From: an uncultured Methylophilaceae bacterium
Lineage (GTDB): Bacteria > Pseudomonadota > Gammaproteobacteria > Burkholderiales > Methylophilaceae
Direction: 5' to 3'
Length of the DNA: 37,443 bases
Assembly: GCA_903909015.1 (NCBI GenBank)
Contig: CAIVUE010000132.1
Span: 1 to 37,443 of the forward strand
Position numbers and translations under genes: made by a program. The notes under the pieces are model-generated. The model did not search any database. It had not been told where the DNA came from and worked only from the letters and a program-made list of their open reading frames with translations. This document shows positions 1 to 10,403 of this stretch, piece by piece. Positions within the stretch are counted from its first letter, which is position 1. Each line of letters starts with the position of its first letter.

Positions 1-462
1 AACCATTGCCAAGTCAACGAATGGTGTTTGGCCAGCAGCTTGTTGGTCAAGACCAGTGTGAACGCCAATGATGTGCGCGCCTAATTTAGCAACTTCTTGT
101 GTGCGAGCTTTTTTATCGGCAACGTTGATCAAGTCAACTTGAGCTTTTTTACCGTACTTGTTAGCAACATCAATCACACCTTTGATAGTGCCGATGTCTG
201 CTGTACCCAAAACCGTACAAATGTCTGCGCCAGCTTTGTAGAATGGCTCAGCTTCGTAGAAACCAGCGTCCATTGTTTTTAAGTCAACCAAGATCTTGTT
301 TTTTGGGAATTTAGCACGAAGAGTTTCAAGCAATTTGATACCGTTGTGCTTAATGCATGGTGTACCAATTTCAAGAATATCAACATGTGGAGCAACTTTT
401 GCAGCTAATGCCACTGTTGCATCGAAATCTAATGAGTCTAAAGCCATTTGTGTTAATGCCAT
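1..462 (-). CDS. hps: 3-hexulose-6-phosphate synthase (RuMP pathway), 3' end truncated by window edge
   Basis: Reverse-strand reading from ATG at 462 gives MALTQMALDSLDFDATVALAAKVAPHVDILEIGTPCIKHNGIKLLETLRAKFPKNKILVDLKTMDAGFYEAEPFYKAGADICTVLGTADIGTIKGVIDVANKYGKKAQVDLINV..., matching the HPS family; strong RBS GGAGG upstream. Not in ORF track because no stop inside window. Confidence 0.95.
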   Translation of the reverse strand, partial: MALTQMALDSLDFDATVALAAKVAPHVDILEIGTPCIKHNGIKLLETLRAKFPKNKILVDLKTMDAGFYEAEPFYKAGADICTVLGTADIGTIKGVIDVANKYGKKAQVDLINVADKKARTQEVAKLGAHIIGVHTGLDQQAAGQTPFVDLAMV

Positions 463-568
463 GTTACTTCCTCCACTTAATTACACGTTTACAATTTAAC
501 TGCACGCTATATGATACATTTTTTTATATAGTTAATGGTAAATTAAGTAACCATTCACCAAAAGTAAC

Positions 569-597
569 TTTATATAACGATTTGTCTGTTTGGTCAA
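569..597 (-). promoter_or_regulatory. Candidate sigma70 promoter for hps: TTGACC-N17-TATAAA
   Basis: Minus strand TTGACC (592-597) and TATAAA (569-574), exact 17-nt spacer, about 100 nt upstream of the hps ATG. Confidence 0.6.
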
Positions 598-610
598 AGT
601 TCTTTACATT

Positions 611-1669
611 TTAAAGAATGCTATTCAAAGCATTTATTAATGATTGACACTCTTCATTCGTGCCAATCGTAATGCGTAAATATTGAGCAATTCTTAAAGG
701 CTTCTTAAAGTGTCTAATAATAATTAGATGTTCTCTTAATTTTCCTGCCAAAAACTCTGCATCATATTTTGAATGAGTAGTGAATATAAAATTTGCGCCT
801 GAAGGCAGCACTTCAAAACCCATTTTTTCAAGAGAAACGACCAACGACTCTCTTGTCTTTATGACGCGATGGCAATTCTCTTCAAAATGAACTTGATCTT
901 GCAGTGCTGCAATTGCCCCAGCTTGGGCGAAACGATCAAGAGGGTATGAGTTAAAACTATCTTTTACTCTATGCAAAGCGTCAATTAAATCAGGATGACC
1001 GACCGCATATCCAACACGCAAACCAGCGAGTGAGCGTCCCTTTGATAACGTATGCGTCACCAATAGATGCGGATAAAGTTTCACAAGGCTTACTGCCGAC
1101 TTTCCACCAAAGTCAATATATGCCTCATCAATAACAACTACAGAATTAGAATTTTGTTGAAGCAAACGTTCTATCTCATTCAGATCCAATAAACGGCCTG
1201 TTGGTGCATTTGGATTAGGAAAAATAATCCCACCATTTTCCTTAAAATAGTCTTCCACATTGATTTCAAATGAATCAGTCAGCGGAACTTCTTCAAACTC
1301 AATTTCATATAAGCCACAATAAACCGGATAAAAGCTATATGTGATATCTGGAAATAAAATAGGCATGTCGTGCTTGAGTAACGCATTAAATACATGCGCC
1401 AAAACCTCATCAGAGCCGTTTCCTACAAAAACCTGATTAATATTTAATCCATGAATTTCTGCAATAGCTTGTTTCAGAGAGTCAGAATTTGGGTCTGGGT
1501 AAAGACGTAAAGTATCAGCCGCTTCTTTTTGCAAAGCATCGATTACCTTTGGACCTGGGCCATAAGGATTCTCGTTCGTATTTAATTTTATAAGATTGTT
1601 AATTTTAGGCTGTTCACCCGGCACATAAGGCGTAAGAGAGTGAACTAGCTTGCTCCAGTATCTACTCAT
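611..1669 (-). CDS. hisC: Histidinol-phosphate aminotransferase
   Basis: ORF 352 aa; [39 protein letters not shown]-lysine region; adjacent to hisD. Confidence 0.95.
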   Translation of the reverse strand: MSRYWSKLVHSLTPYVPGEQPKINNLIKLNTNENPYGPGPKVIDALQKEAADTLRLYPDPNSDSLKQAIAEIHGLNINQVFVGNGSDEVLAHVFNALLKHDMPILFPDITYSFYPVYCGLYEIEFEEVPLTDSFEINVEDYFKENGGIIFPNPNAPTGRLLDLNEIERLLQQNSNSVVVIDEAYIDFGGKSAVSLVKLYPHLLVTHTLSKGRSLAGLRVGYAVGHPDLIDALHRVKDSFNSYPLDRFAQAGAIAALQDQVHFEENCHRVIKTRESLVVSLEKMGFEVLPSGANFIFTTHSKYDAEFLAGKLREHLIIIRHFKKPLRIAQYLRITIGTNEECQSLINALNSIL

Positions 1670-2976
1670 TTTTTAAGTCTATATTCTGCAGACTGGGCAT
1701 GGGCCTGCAAACCCTCTCCATGAGCGAGCGTTGAAGCTACCTTACCTAAAGTTTGTGCGCCCTCCGATGAAACATAAATCAAGCTTGAGCGCTTTTGAAA
1801 ATCATAAACACCCAGTGGCGAAGAAAAGCGCGCCGTACGTGATGTCGGAAGGACATGGTTTGGTCCTGCACAATAGTCTCCGAGAGCCTCACAAGTATCA
1901 CGTCCCATAAATATGGCACCAGCATGTTTGATTTTTTTGCTGAACATGAGGGGGTCATCTAAGGACAACTCTAAATGCTCAGGCGCAATGTAATTACTAA
2001 TTTCAGCAGCTTCTTCCAGATCACGAACATGAATTAATGCGCCGCGATCGCTCAATGAGGTTGAAATAATATCTTTACGTGGCATCGTTTCTAGAAGTTT
2101 TTGAATACTTTGATAGACTCTATCTAAAAATCCTGCATCTGGGCTTAATAATATTGCTTGTGCTAGTTCATCATGTTCTGCCTGACTAAACAAATCCATA
2201 GCCACCCAATCAGGATTGGTTCTTCCATCACAAATAACTAAAATTTCGGAAGGTCCGGCGACCATATCAATACCAACAACGCCAAATACACGACGTTTTG
2301 CAGCTGCAACATAAGCATTGCCTGGGCCAACAATCTTATCAACTTGAGGAACAGTTTCAGTACCATAAGCCATAGCACCAACAGCTTGAGCGCCCCCAAT
2401 GCAAAAAACTCGATCTACCCCAGAAATCGCTGCTGCTGCTAACACCAATTGATTCTTCTCACCATTGGGGGTTGGGACAACCATAATCAATTCCTGCACC
2501 CCCGCCACCTTTGCCGGAATCGCATTCATCAGTACTGATGATGGATACGCTGCCTTGCCCCCCGGCACATAAAGACCCACTCGATCCAAGGAAGTAACTT
2601 GTTGGCCTAAAATCGTACCGTCTGCTTCAGTATATTGCCATGAAGCCATCAATTGTTTTTCATGATAACTACGGACTCTTTCAGCAGCCGCCTTCAATGC
2701 ATCACGTTGGTGGTTTGGCAAACCATTTAATGCATCGATAAGCTCAGATTTTGGGATCTCCAATTGGGCTAATGAGCTGGCATTTGTTTTATCAAAACGA
2801 TTGGTGTAGTCCAACACGGCAGCATCACCACGCTTCTTTACATCTTTGAGGATATTCGCAACAACTTCATCAACGCTATCATCTTGCGCAGTTTCAAATG
2901 CCAATAGTGTTTTGAGCTTGATTTCAAAATCACTGTCTGCACTAGAGAATCGTCTTACTTTAATTTCGGTAGTCAT
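1666..2976 (-). CDS. hisD: Histidinol dehydrogenase
   Basis: ORF 436 aa; [51 protein letters not shown] motifs; 4-bp ATGA overlap with hisC. Confidence 0.97.
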   Translation of the reverse strand: MTTEIKVRRFSSADSDFEIKLKTLLAFETAQDDSVDEVVANILKDVKKRGDAAVLDYTNRFDKTNASSLAQLEIPKSELIDALNGLPNHQRDALKAAAERVRSYHEKQLMASWQYTEADGTILGQQVTSLDRVGLYVPGGKAAYPSSVLMNAIPAKVAGVQELIMVVPTPNGEKNQLVLAAAAISGVDRVFCIGGAQAVGAMAYGTETVPQVDKIVGPGNAYVAAAKRRVFGVVGIDMVAGPSEILVICDGRTNPDWVAMDLFSQAEHDELAQAILLSPDAGFLDRVYQSIQKLLETMPRKDIISTSLSDRGALIHVRDLEEAAEISNYIAPEHLELSLDDPLMFSKKIKHAGAIFMGRDTCEALGDYCAGPNHVLPTSRTARFSSPLGVYDFQKRSSLIYVSSEGAQTLGKVASTLAHGEGLQAHAQSAEYRLKK

Positions 2977-2998
2977 AATATCTTGAACCTATTTTTCT

Positions 2999-3637
2999 TT
3001 ATTTATTTATCGCACTAGTAAAGGCATCCATCATTGGCTGTAATTTGGCGCGATTCAACTTATATGAAGCCTGATTTACAATCAGTCGTGAACTGATTTC
3101 ACCGACCTCTTCAACCGCTTTAAGGTTATTTGCACGCAAGGTGCTCCCTGTACTGACCAAATCAACAATGACGTCAGCCAAGCCGACCAAAGGGCCTAGT
3201 TCCATGGATCCATAAAGTTTAATTAAATCAACATGCATACCCTTGGCAGCAAAATGCTCACGGGCTGTTTTCACATACTTAGTGACAACCTTAAGTCTTG
3301 CTCCACTTCGAATAGATGCGAAATAATCAAAGTCCTCTCGAACTGCGACCATCATTTTGCATTTAGCAATCATTAAATCAATTGGTTGATATAAGCCTTC
3401 ACCACCATGCTCATCTAATACATCCTTACCTGCAATGCCTAAATCTGCAGCCCCATATTGGACGTACGTTGGCACATCTGAAGCACGAACAATAATCAAA
3501 CGCACATCGTCGCGGTTAGTTGGTAAAATTAATTTTCTTGAGGCTTCTGGATCCTCAAGTGAATGAATACCCGCCGCTGCCAACAATGGTGTGGTTTCTT
3601 CGAATATTCTGCCTTTTGAAAGTGCGATGGTGATCAT
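2999..3637 (-). CDS. hisG: ATP phosphoribosyltransferase, short (HisZ-dependent) form
   Basis: ORF 212 aa; [47 protein letters not shown]; lacks the C-terminal regulatory domain of long-form HisG. Confidence 0.95.
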   Translation of the reverse strand: MITIALSKGRIFEETTPLLAAAGIHSLEDPEASRKLILPTNRDDVRLIIVRASDVPTYVQYGAADLGIAGKDVLDEHGGEGLYQPIDLMIAKCKMMVAVREDFDYFASIRSGARLKVVTKYVKTAREHFAAKGMHVDLIKLYGSMELGPLVGLADVIVDLVSTGSTLRANNLKAVEEVGEISSRLIVNQASYKLNRAKLQPMMDAFTSAINK

Positions 3638-3658
3638 AGTGTCATCAATTTATAGTGA

Positions 3659-4924
<1,266 letters not shown>

Positions 4925-5242
4925 TTAAGAAGCCAATTCAGCTAATAGTTTTTGCAATTCACCTTGGTCATACATATTGCGCATAATATCTGCACCACCG
5001 ATGAATTCTCCATTGATATAGAGTTGAGGAATTGTTGGCCAGTTTGCATAAATCTTAATCCCATCTCGAATTTCTGGATCGGCTAAAACATCAACTGCGA
5101 CTAAATTCTGAACACCGCAAGCCTGCAGAATTTGAACAGCGAGCCCAGAGAAACCACACTGAGGAAACTTTGGACTTCCCTTCATATAAAGCACTACTGG
5201 GTTATTTTTGACCTGACTCTTAATTGCTGCTTGAACATCCAT
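4925..5242 (-). CDS. grxD: Monothiol glutaredoxin, Grx4/GrxD type (CGFS)
   Basis: ORF 105 aa; VVLYMKGSPKFPQCGFSGLAVQIL, WPTIPQLYINGEFIGGADI. Confidence 0.93.
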   Translation of the reverse strand: MDVQAAIKSQVKNNPVVLYMKGSPKFPQCGFSGLAVQILQACGVQNLVAVDVLADPEIRDGIKIYANWPTIPQLYINGEFIGGADIMRNMYDQGELQKLLAELAS

Positions 5243-5269
5243 ACTAAAACTCCTAATAAAATTCTTTTT

Positions 5270-5521
5270 TTAGACGCGATTACCGTCCGCTTGCCACGCT
5301 TCCGGCGTAAAAGTTCTCATTGACAGCGCATGTATTTCCGAACGCATTCTATCGCCCAATGCCTGATAAACCAGTTGGTGCTGTTGAACCATGTTCCTCC
5401 CTTCAAAGGAAGAACTCACAATAACTGCTTCAAAATGCTGCCCATCATCACCAATAACCGCAATATATTCACAAGCAATAACATTGGTAATATATGTTTT
5501 TAATTCGTTCGCGCTTAACAT
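5270..5521 (-). CDS. BolA/IbaG family protein
   Basis: ORF 83 aa; GDDGQHFEAVIVSSSFEGRNMVQQHQLVYQALGDRMRSEIHALSMRTFTPEAW typical of BolA family. Confidence 0.92.
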   Translation of the reverse strand: MLSANELKTYITNVIACEYIAVIGDDGQHFEAVIVSSSFEGRNMVQQHQLVYQALGDRMRSEIHALSMRTFTPEAWQADGNRV

Positions 5522-5524
5522 TCC

Positions 5525-6301
5525 CTAGCCTCGTAATTTATATCCTGCTTTTAACATGCTAATTGTTATAAATGATAGGGCAATAAAGCTTCCTACCACA
5601 ACACTTAAACTAAACCATGCTGAAATGTCGCCTTGGCCAAAAAAACCATACCTAAAACCATCAATCATGTAAAAAAACGGATTTAAATGAGACACTTTTT
5701 GCCAAAACGGTGGTAATGAATGTATGGAATAAAATACACCAGAAAGAAATGACAATGGCATGATGACAAAGTTTTGAAAGGCAGCCATTTGATCAAACTT
5801 TTCAGCCCACAATCCGGCAATAATACCAAAAGCCCCCAACATACCACTTCCGAATACGGCAAATGCCAAAATAAATAATGGATGCGTTAATGGCAAGTCA
5901 ATAAAACAAATCGCTACTAAGTAAATACTGAACCCAACACATAGACCCCGAATAATAGACGCTGCGAGAAATGCTAAAAAGAACTCCAAATAACTTAAAG
6001 GCGTAAGTAAAACAAAAATTATATTTCCCATCACTTTAGATTGAATCAAGCTTGATGAGCTGTTAGCAAATGCATTTTGCAGAACTGACATCATAATCAA
6101 GCCAGGAATCAGAAATGTCGTGTAGGGCACGCCAGGGTATACTTCAACGCGACCACCAAGCACATGTGAAAAAATTAAAAGATATAGAAGCGCAGTCATT
6201 ACAGGCGCAGCTACTGTTTGGAAACTTACTCGCCAAAAACGTAAAATCTCTTTCTTAAACAAGGTCCAAGGACCTCGAAATTGTTGATCAATTAGACTCA
6301 T
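5525..6301 (-). CDS. ABC-2 type transporter permease (YadH-like)
   Basis: ORF 258 aa, multiple TM segments, FLSGVFYSIHSLPPFWQKVSHLNPFFYMIDGFRYGFFG typical of ABC-2 permeases; 4-bp overlap with ATPase gene. Confidence 0.9.
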   Translation of the reverse strand: MSLIDQQFRGPWTLFKKEILRFWRVSFQTVAAPVMTALLYLLIFSHVLGGRVEVYPGVPYTTFLIPGLIMMSVLQNAFANSSSSLIQSKVMGNIIFVLLTPLSYLEFFLAFLAASIIRGLCVGFSIYLVAICFIDLPLTHPLFILAFAVFGSGMLGAFGIIAGLWAEKFDQMAAFQNFVIMPLSFLSGVFYSIHSLPPFWQKVSHLNPFFYMIDGFRYGFFGQGDISAWFSLSVVVGSFIALSFITISMLKAGYKLRG

Positions 6302-7197
6302 GCCCGCCCCATCAAATCAACAAATACATCTTCAAGGTCGGGCTCTATCAATTGCATATCTTCAACGAGAATATTAGCATTTCGCAATTCAGCTAAAACA
6401 TATTCAACCTGATTGACGGATTGCAATGATAAAGTATAGTTGTGCTTCTCTTGAAGGCGAATCAAGTCCGTTAATGAGCCAGGCAAAGCAGCGGATAATT
6501 TTAGACGCAGCTTCTTACCGGAGATAGTCGCTAACAAATTCTTAGTGCTATTTAAAGCAATCACTTCACCTTGTTTGAGCAAAGCAACGCGAGAGCATAA
6601 ATTCTCGGCCTCTTCTAAATAATGTGTTGTAAGAATAATAGTGTGACCTTCGCGATTTAATCGCTTAATAAATTCCCACAACATATATCGAAGCTCCACA
6701 TCCACTCCGGCTGTAGGCTCATCAAGAACAATCACCGGTGGTTTGTGGACCAAGGCTTGAGCAATAAGTGCACGTCGTTTCATGCCTCCAGATAAACGAC
6801 GCATATTAGTACCCGCCTTATCTGTTAATCCCAAGGACTCAATTACTTCATCGATCCAAGCATCGTTTTCAGGACCCTTCCCAAAATAGCCAGCTTGGAA
6901 ACGTAACATCTCTCGCACATTAAAAAACGGATCAAAAACTAATTCTTGTGGCACGACACCTATAGCGTGACGAGCTTGGCGATATTGGTCAATAACGTCA
7001 TAGCCCATCACAGCTAAGCTCCCACTAGTTGGCCTTGTTAATCCTGCTAGCAAATTAATCAGGGTAGACTTTCCTGCTCCGTTAGGCCCTAATAAAGCGA
7101 AAAATTCTCCTTGTTCAATAGTCAAATCCACACCCTTTAGTGCATGTAATGCACCAAACTGCTTATGTACCTGATCAATCTTAATTGCGGGAGTCAT
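6298..7197 (-). CDS. ABC transporter ATP-binding protein (YadG-like)
   Basis: ORF 299 aa; Walker A GPNGAGKST, signature LSGGMKRR, Walker B VIVLDEPTAGVD. Confidence 0.94.
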   Translation of the reverse strand: MTPAIKIDQVHKQFGALHALKGVDLTIEQGEFFALLGPNGAGKSTLINLLAGLTRPTSGSLAVMGYDVIDQYRQARHAIGVVPQELVFDPFFNVREMLRFQAGYFGKGPENDAWIDEVIESLGLTDKAGTNMRRLSGGMKRRALIAQALVHKPPVIVLDEPTAGVDVELRYMLWEFIKRLNREGHTIILTTHYLEEAENLCSRVALLKQGEVIALNSTKNLLATISGKKLRLKLSAALPGSLTDLIRLQEKHNYTLSLQSVNQVEYVLAELRNANILVEDMQLIEPDLEDVFVDLMGRA

Positions 7198-7231
7198 TAG
7201 GTTCCTAGGGCTAGAAATTTGCCCGTCGATT

Positions 7232-7525
7232 TTAATGTGTTGCTTGTGGAATTAAATCGACCACGCCATAAAGCGCAATCAAACTTAAGAGATTTTTTGG
7301 GACATTAGCAAAACGCAGGTCACATTTTTTAATCTGTGCTTGACGCAACCACTCAAACATCAAGCTAATAGTTGCTGTGTCAACATGCGTTACTTGCGAT
7401 AAATCAATTACCAAGGATCCAGCCATTGGTAAATCATCGCTTTCAATCAGAAGCTTTTGGGCATGAGATATGGTGACATCCCCATTAATTTCCCAATGGT
7501 CTGCTACTTTTTTAGGTTGCGCCAA
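7232..7525 (-). CDS. mlaB: STAS-domain protein MlaB
   Basis: ORF 97 aa; SLVIDLSQVTHVDTATISLMFEWLRQA STAS motif; located at end of mla cluster. Confidence 0.85.
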   Translation of the reverse strand: MAQPKKVADHWEINGDVTISHAQKLLIESDDLPMAGSLVIDLSQVTHVDTATISLMFEWLRQAQIKKCDLRFANVPKNLLSLIALYGVVDLIPQATH

Positions 7526-7556
7526 TTAAACTCTCGATCAATATACTGAATATGAA

Positions 7557-8174
7557 TTATTTTTTACTTGCGGCATTATTTTTATTTTTATCAGCCAATT
7601 TTTGAATCAAGCCATCCATGCCACCTTGTCGAACCTCGTTACTAAATTGACTTCGGTAATTCGTTACTAAACTTACACCTTCGATAGTAATGTCATAAAC
7701 TTTCCATACATCTGCAACCTGCTCTAAACTGTAATCAACAGCAAGCGGCTGACCCCCAGATTGTAAAATTTGGGTCTTTACAGTAACAGGACTTACATCT
7801 GCAACATCGCGAAGCGGCTTGTATTCGATAGTTTGATTACGATATTTTGAAAGAGCTGAAGCATAAGTTCTAATTAATAAGCTACGAAACTCCCGCTCGA
7901 AAGCTTCCTGTTGATCTTTAGTTGCCTTACTGTAATTTTTACCTAGCACCAAACGACAAACATGATCAAAATTAAAGTTAGGGACAATTTTCTCTTCTGC
8001 CAATGCAAAAATCTTCTCTTGATCGCCGTTCTGAATATCTTTATCTTTTTTAACAATCGCCAATACATCATCAGCAACTGATTTAACAAAAACATCAGCG
8101 GGCACATTCGCTTGAGCAAATGCTGAACAAGCAAAAAGCATTAAACTTAAAAAAAGACTAATTATGCATTTCAT
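7557..8174 (-). CDS. mlaC: Phospholipid-binding protein MlaC (Ttg2-like, periplasmic)
   Basis: ORF 205 aa; signal peptide ending FAQA; FALAEEKIVPNFNFDHVCRLVLGKNYSKAT, LIRTYASALSKY. Confidence 0.93.
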   Translation of the reverse strand: MKCIISLFLSLMLFACSAFAQANVPADVFVKSVADDVLAIVKKDKDIQNGDQEKIFALAEEKIVPNFNFDHVCRLVLGKNYSKATKDQQEAFEREFRSLLIRTYASALSKYRNQTIEYKPLRDVADVSPVTVKTQILQSGGQPLAVDYSLEQVADVWKVYDITIEGVSLVTNYRSQFSNEVRQGGMDGLIQKLADKNKNNAASKK

Positions 8175-8663
8175 TTATTCGGTCGCCTTTGTGGAATCTG
8201 AAGATTTGTTATCTGAAGCTTTGCTATACAAGAACTGACTAATCAATTTCTCAAGTACTACCGCATCTTGTGTATGGGAAATTTTGTCGCCATTTTTGAG
8301 TTGAGCCTCCTCACCACCAGCTTCTAAACCAATATATTGCTCACCAAGCAAGCCTGCTGTGTAAATATTAGCAAAGGTGTCGGTTGGAAATTTATAACGC
8401 TTATCTAATTTAATTGTGACTTTAGCTTCGTAATCTTTACTATCAAAAACAATACCATCTACCCTACCAATTACCACTCCGGCACTTTTTACAGGGGCAT
8501 GGGGTTTTAAGCCTCCAATATTTTCAAAAGCTGCAGTTACTGTGTAAGTCTCACCAATATTACTCGATGTAAGATTGCCAACCTTCAGCGCCAACCCAAA
8601 TATTGCAGCAAGACCTAAAGCAACAAATGCTCCGACCCATAAATCTATCGTTGTACGTTCCAT
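8175..8663 (-). CDS. mlaD: Outer membrane lipid asymmetry protein MlaD (MCE domain)
   Basis: ORF 162 aa; N-terminal TM, FENIGGLKPHAPVKSAGVVIGRV MCE motif, YTAGLLGEQYIGLEAGG. Confidence 0.94.
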   Translation of the reverse strand: MERTTIDLWVGAFVALGLAAIFGLALKVGNLTSSNIGETYTVTAAFENIGGLKPHAPVKSAGVVIGRVDGIVFDSKDYEAKVTIKLDKRYKFPTDTFANIYTAGLLGEQYIGLEAGGEEAQLKNGDKISHTQDAVVLEKLISQFLYSKASDNKSSDSTKATE

Positions 8664-8702
8664 GCCACCTCCAATTTAAAACCGTTTCAATATATTTTAA
8701 AA

Positions 8703-9497
8703 CTAAGCGCCAATCATGAATGCAGTCAAAATAAAGTCTAAACCCAAAACTGCTAATGAAGAGTTAACTACCGTTCTTGTTGTTGCACGACTTACCCCTT
8801 CAGCAGTTGGTGGGGCATCATAACCCTCAAACAAAGCTATCATGGTGCATACAACGCCAAACACTAAACTTTTGATGACACCATTCACAATATCATCACG
8901 GAAATCAACACTAGCTTGCATTTGAGACCAAAAAGCACCTGCATCAACACCAATAATCGGCACAGCTACAAAGTAGCCGCCCAATACGCCAACCATGGAA
9001 AAAAGAGCTGCTAAAATTGGCATCGAAATAACCCCAGCCCAAAATCTCGGGGCTATCACTCGGGCAACAGGACTAACCGCCATCATTTCCATTGCTGACA
9101 ATTGTTCAGTAGCCTTCATCAAGCCAATTTCTGCAGTGATCGCCGTCCCCGCACGTCCAGCAAATAATAAAGCAGTCACGACCGGCCCTAACTCACGAAC
9201 CAAAGATAATGCAACCAGAACGCCAATCGCTTCAGATGAGCCGTATTTTTGGAGGGTGTTGTAACCCTGTAAACCAAGCACCATGCCAACAAAGAAAGCT
9301 GAAACAAGAATAATCAGTAATGAAAGAACACCTGTTGCAAAAATCTCACGTACTATTAATCTAGGACGCTTAAAGCTCTCCAAAAGATAATACCAAATGT
9401 AAAAAAACAAACGGGCCCCAGCACCAATTCGCCAAATACCTTCAATTGTACGATGACCTAAACCAGCCAGCGTTCCTGGAAAGCCTTTAAGCATCAT
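8703..9497 (-). CDS. mlaE: Lipid asymmetry ABC permease MlaE
   Basis: ORF 264 aa; [45 protein letters not shown]. Confidence 0.96.
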   Translation of the reverse strand: MMLKGFPGTLAGLGHRTIEGIWRIGAGARLFFYIWYYLLESFKRPRLIVREIFATGVLSLLIILVSAFFVGMVLGLQGYNTLQKYGSSEAIGVLVALSLVRELGPVVTALLFAGRAGTAITAEIGLMKATEQLSAMEMMAVSPVARVIAPRFWAGVISMPILAALFSMVGVLGGYFVAVPIIGVDAGAFWSQMQASVDFRDDIVNGVIKSLVFGVVCTMIALFEGYDAPPTAEGVSRATTRTVVNSSLAVLGLDFILTAFMIGA

Positions 9498-10305
9498 GAC
9501 CTCTTAACATTTCTTTTTTATAGTCTGGGGCAGGATAATGGAAAGGCACGGGACCGTCTGCTTCGCCATGAACAAACTGATGAACAAATGGCATATCAGA
9601 CTTGCGCAATTCATCAGGCGTTCCCTCAGCAACAACAACACCATCTGAAACAAAATAAACATAATCTACAAAGCTAAAAGTTTCATGAACATCGTGTGTT
9701 ACCACAATTGAGGTTGCTCCTAGCGCATCATTTAGCCTGCGAATTAAATTACAAACGACCCCCATTGATATAGGATCAAGGCCAGCAAAGGGTTCGTCAT
9801 ACATAATGATTTGGGGGTCAAGCGCAACAGCACGTGCTAGGGCTACACGTCTAGCCATACCCCCAGAGAGTTCTGTCGGCATTAAATTTTGTGCACCACG
9901 CAAACCCACCGCATTTAATTTAAGCATTACAAAATCACGCACCATAGATTCTGGCAAGTCAGTATGCTCACGTATTGGAAAAGCAACATTCTCGAATACA
10001 GATAAATCTGTAAATAATGCACCGAACTGAAATAACATCCCCATTTTACGGCGCAATTGATACAACCCATCAATACTCTGTTTATGCACCACTTCCCCGT
10101 CGACTCGAACCTCACCAACGTTTGGTTTTAACTGTCCGCCAATAAGACGAAGTAATGTTGTTTTACCACTTCCACTCCCGCCCATAATGGCAACAACTTT
10201 CCCTCGTGGGAAAACCATATTGATGCCTTTGTGCAGCAATCGGCCTTTGTACCCAAACGAGAGGTTATCTATTTCGACGATGTTGTCAGACATAATGTTG
10301 TGCAT
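9487..10305 (-). CDS. mlaF: Lipid asymmetry ABC ATPase MlaF (start may be the internal ATG at 10293)
   Basis: ORF 272 aa; Walker [39 protein letters not shown]; overlaps mlaE by 11 bp. Confidence 0.95.
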   Translation of the reverse strand: MHNIMSDNIVEIDNLSFGYKGRLLHKGINMVFPRGKVVAIMGGSGSGKTTLLRLIGGQLKPNVGEVRVDGEVVHKQSIDGLYQLRRKMGMLFQFGALFTDLSVFENVAFPIREHTDLPESMVRDFVMLKLNAVGLRGAQNLMPTELSGGMARRVALARAVALDPQIIMYDEPFAGLDPISMGVVCNLIRRLNDALGATSIVVTHDVHETFSFVDYVYFVSDGVVVAEGTPDELRKSDMPFVHQFVHGEADGPVPFHYPAPDYKKEMLRGHDA

Positions 10306-10331
10306 TAAAAATATTGCTTCATTTTAATGCA
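10301..10331. repeat. Perfect 10-bp inverted repeat TGCATTAAAA-N11-TTTTAATGCA over the mlaF start region
   Basis: Arms 10301-10310 and 10322-10331 are exact reverse complements; left arm contains the first mlaF ATG. Confidence 0.75.
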
Positions 10332-10403
10332 AATTTGATGTGATTGATAATAGAAAAGAATACAACATAGCAGGCTCGCTAAAAGAAAAAAGATTAATAA
10401 TCG

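Noticed and set aside
97-614. Three small plus-strand ORFs (97-282, 296-499, 357-614)
   Set aside because: Antisense to the truncated hps gene or its leader; low-complexity translations with no family resemblance.
5525-7197. Considered as a drug-specific efflux or self-resistance cassette
   Set aside because: Generic YadGH-like ABC-2 pair that commonly occurs in this betaproteobacterial neighbourhood; substrate not inferable from sequence.
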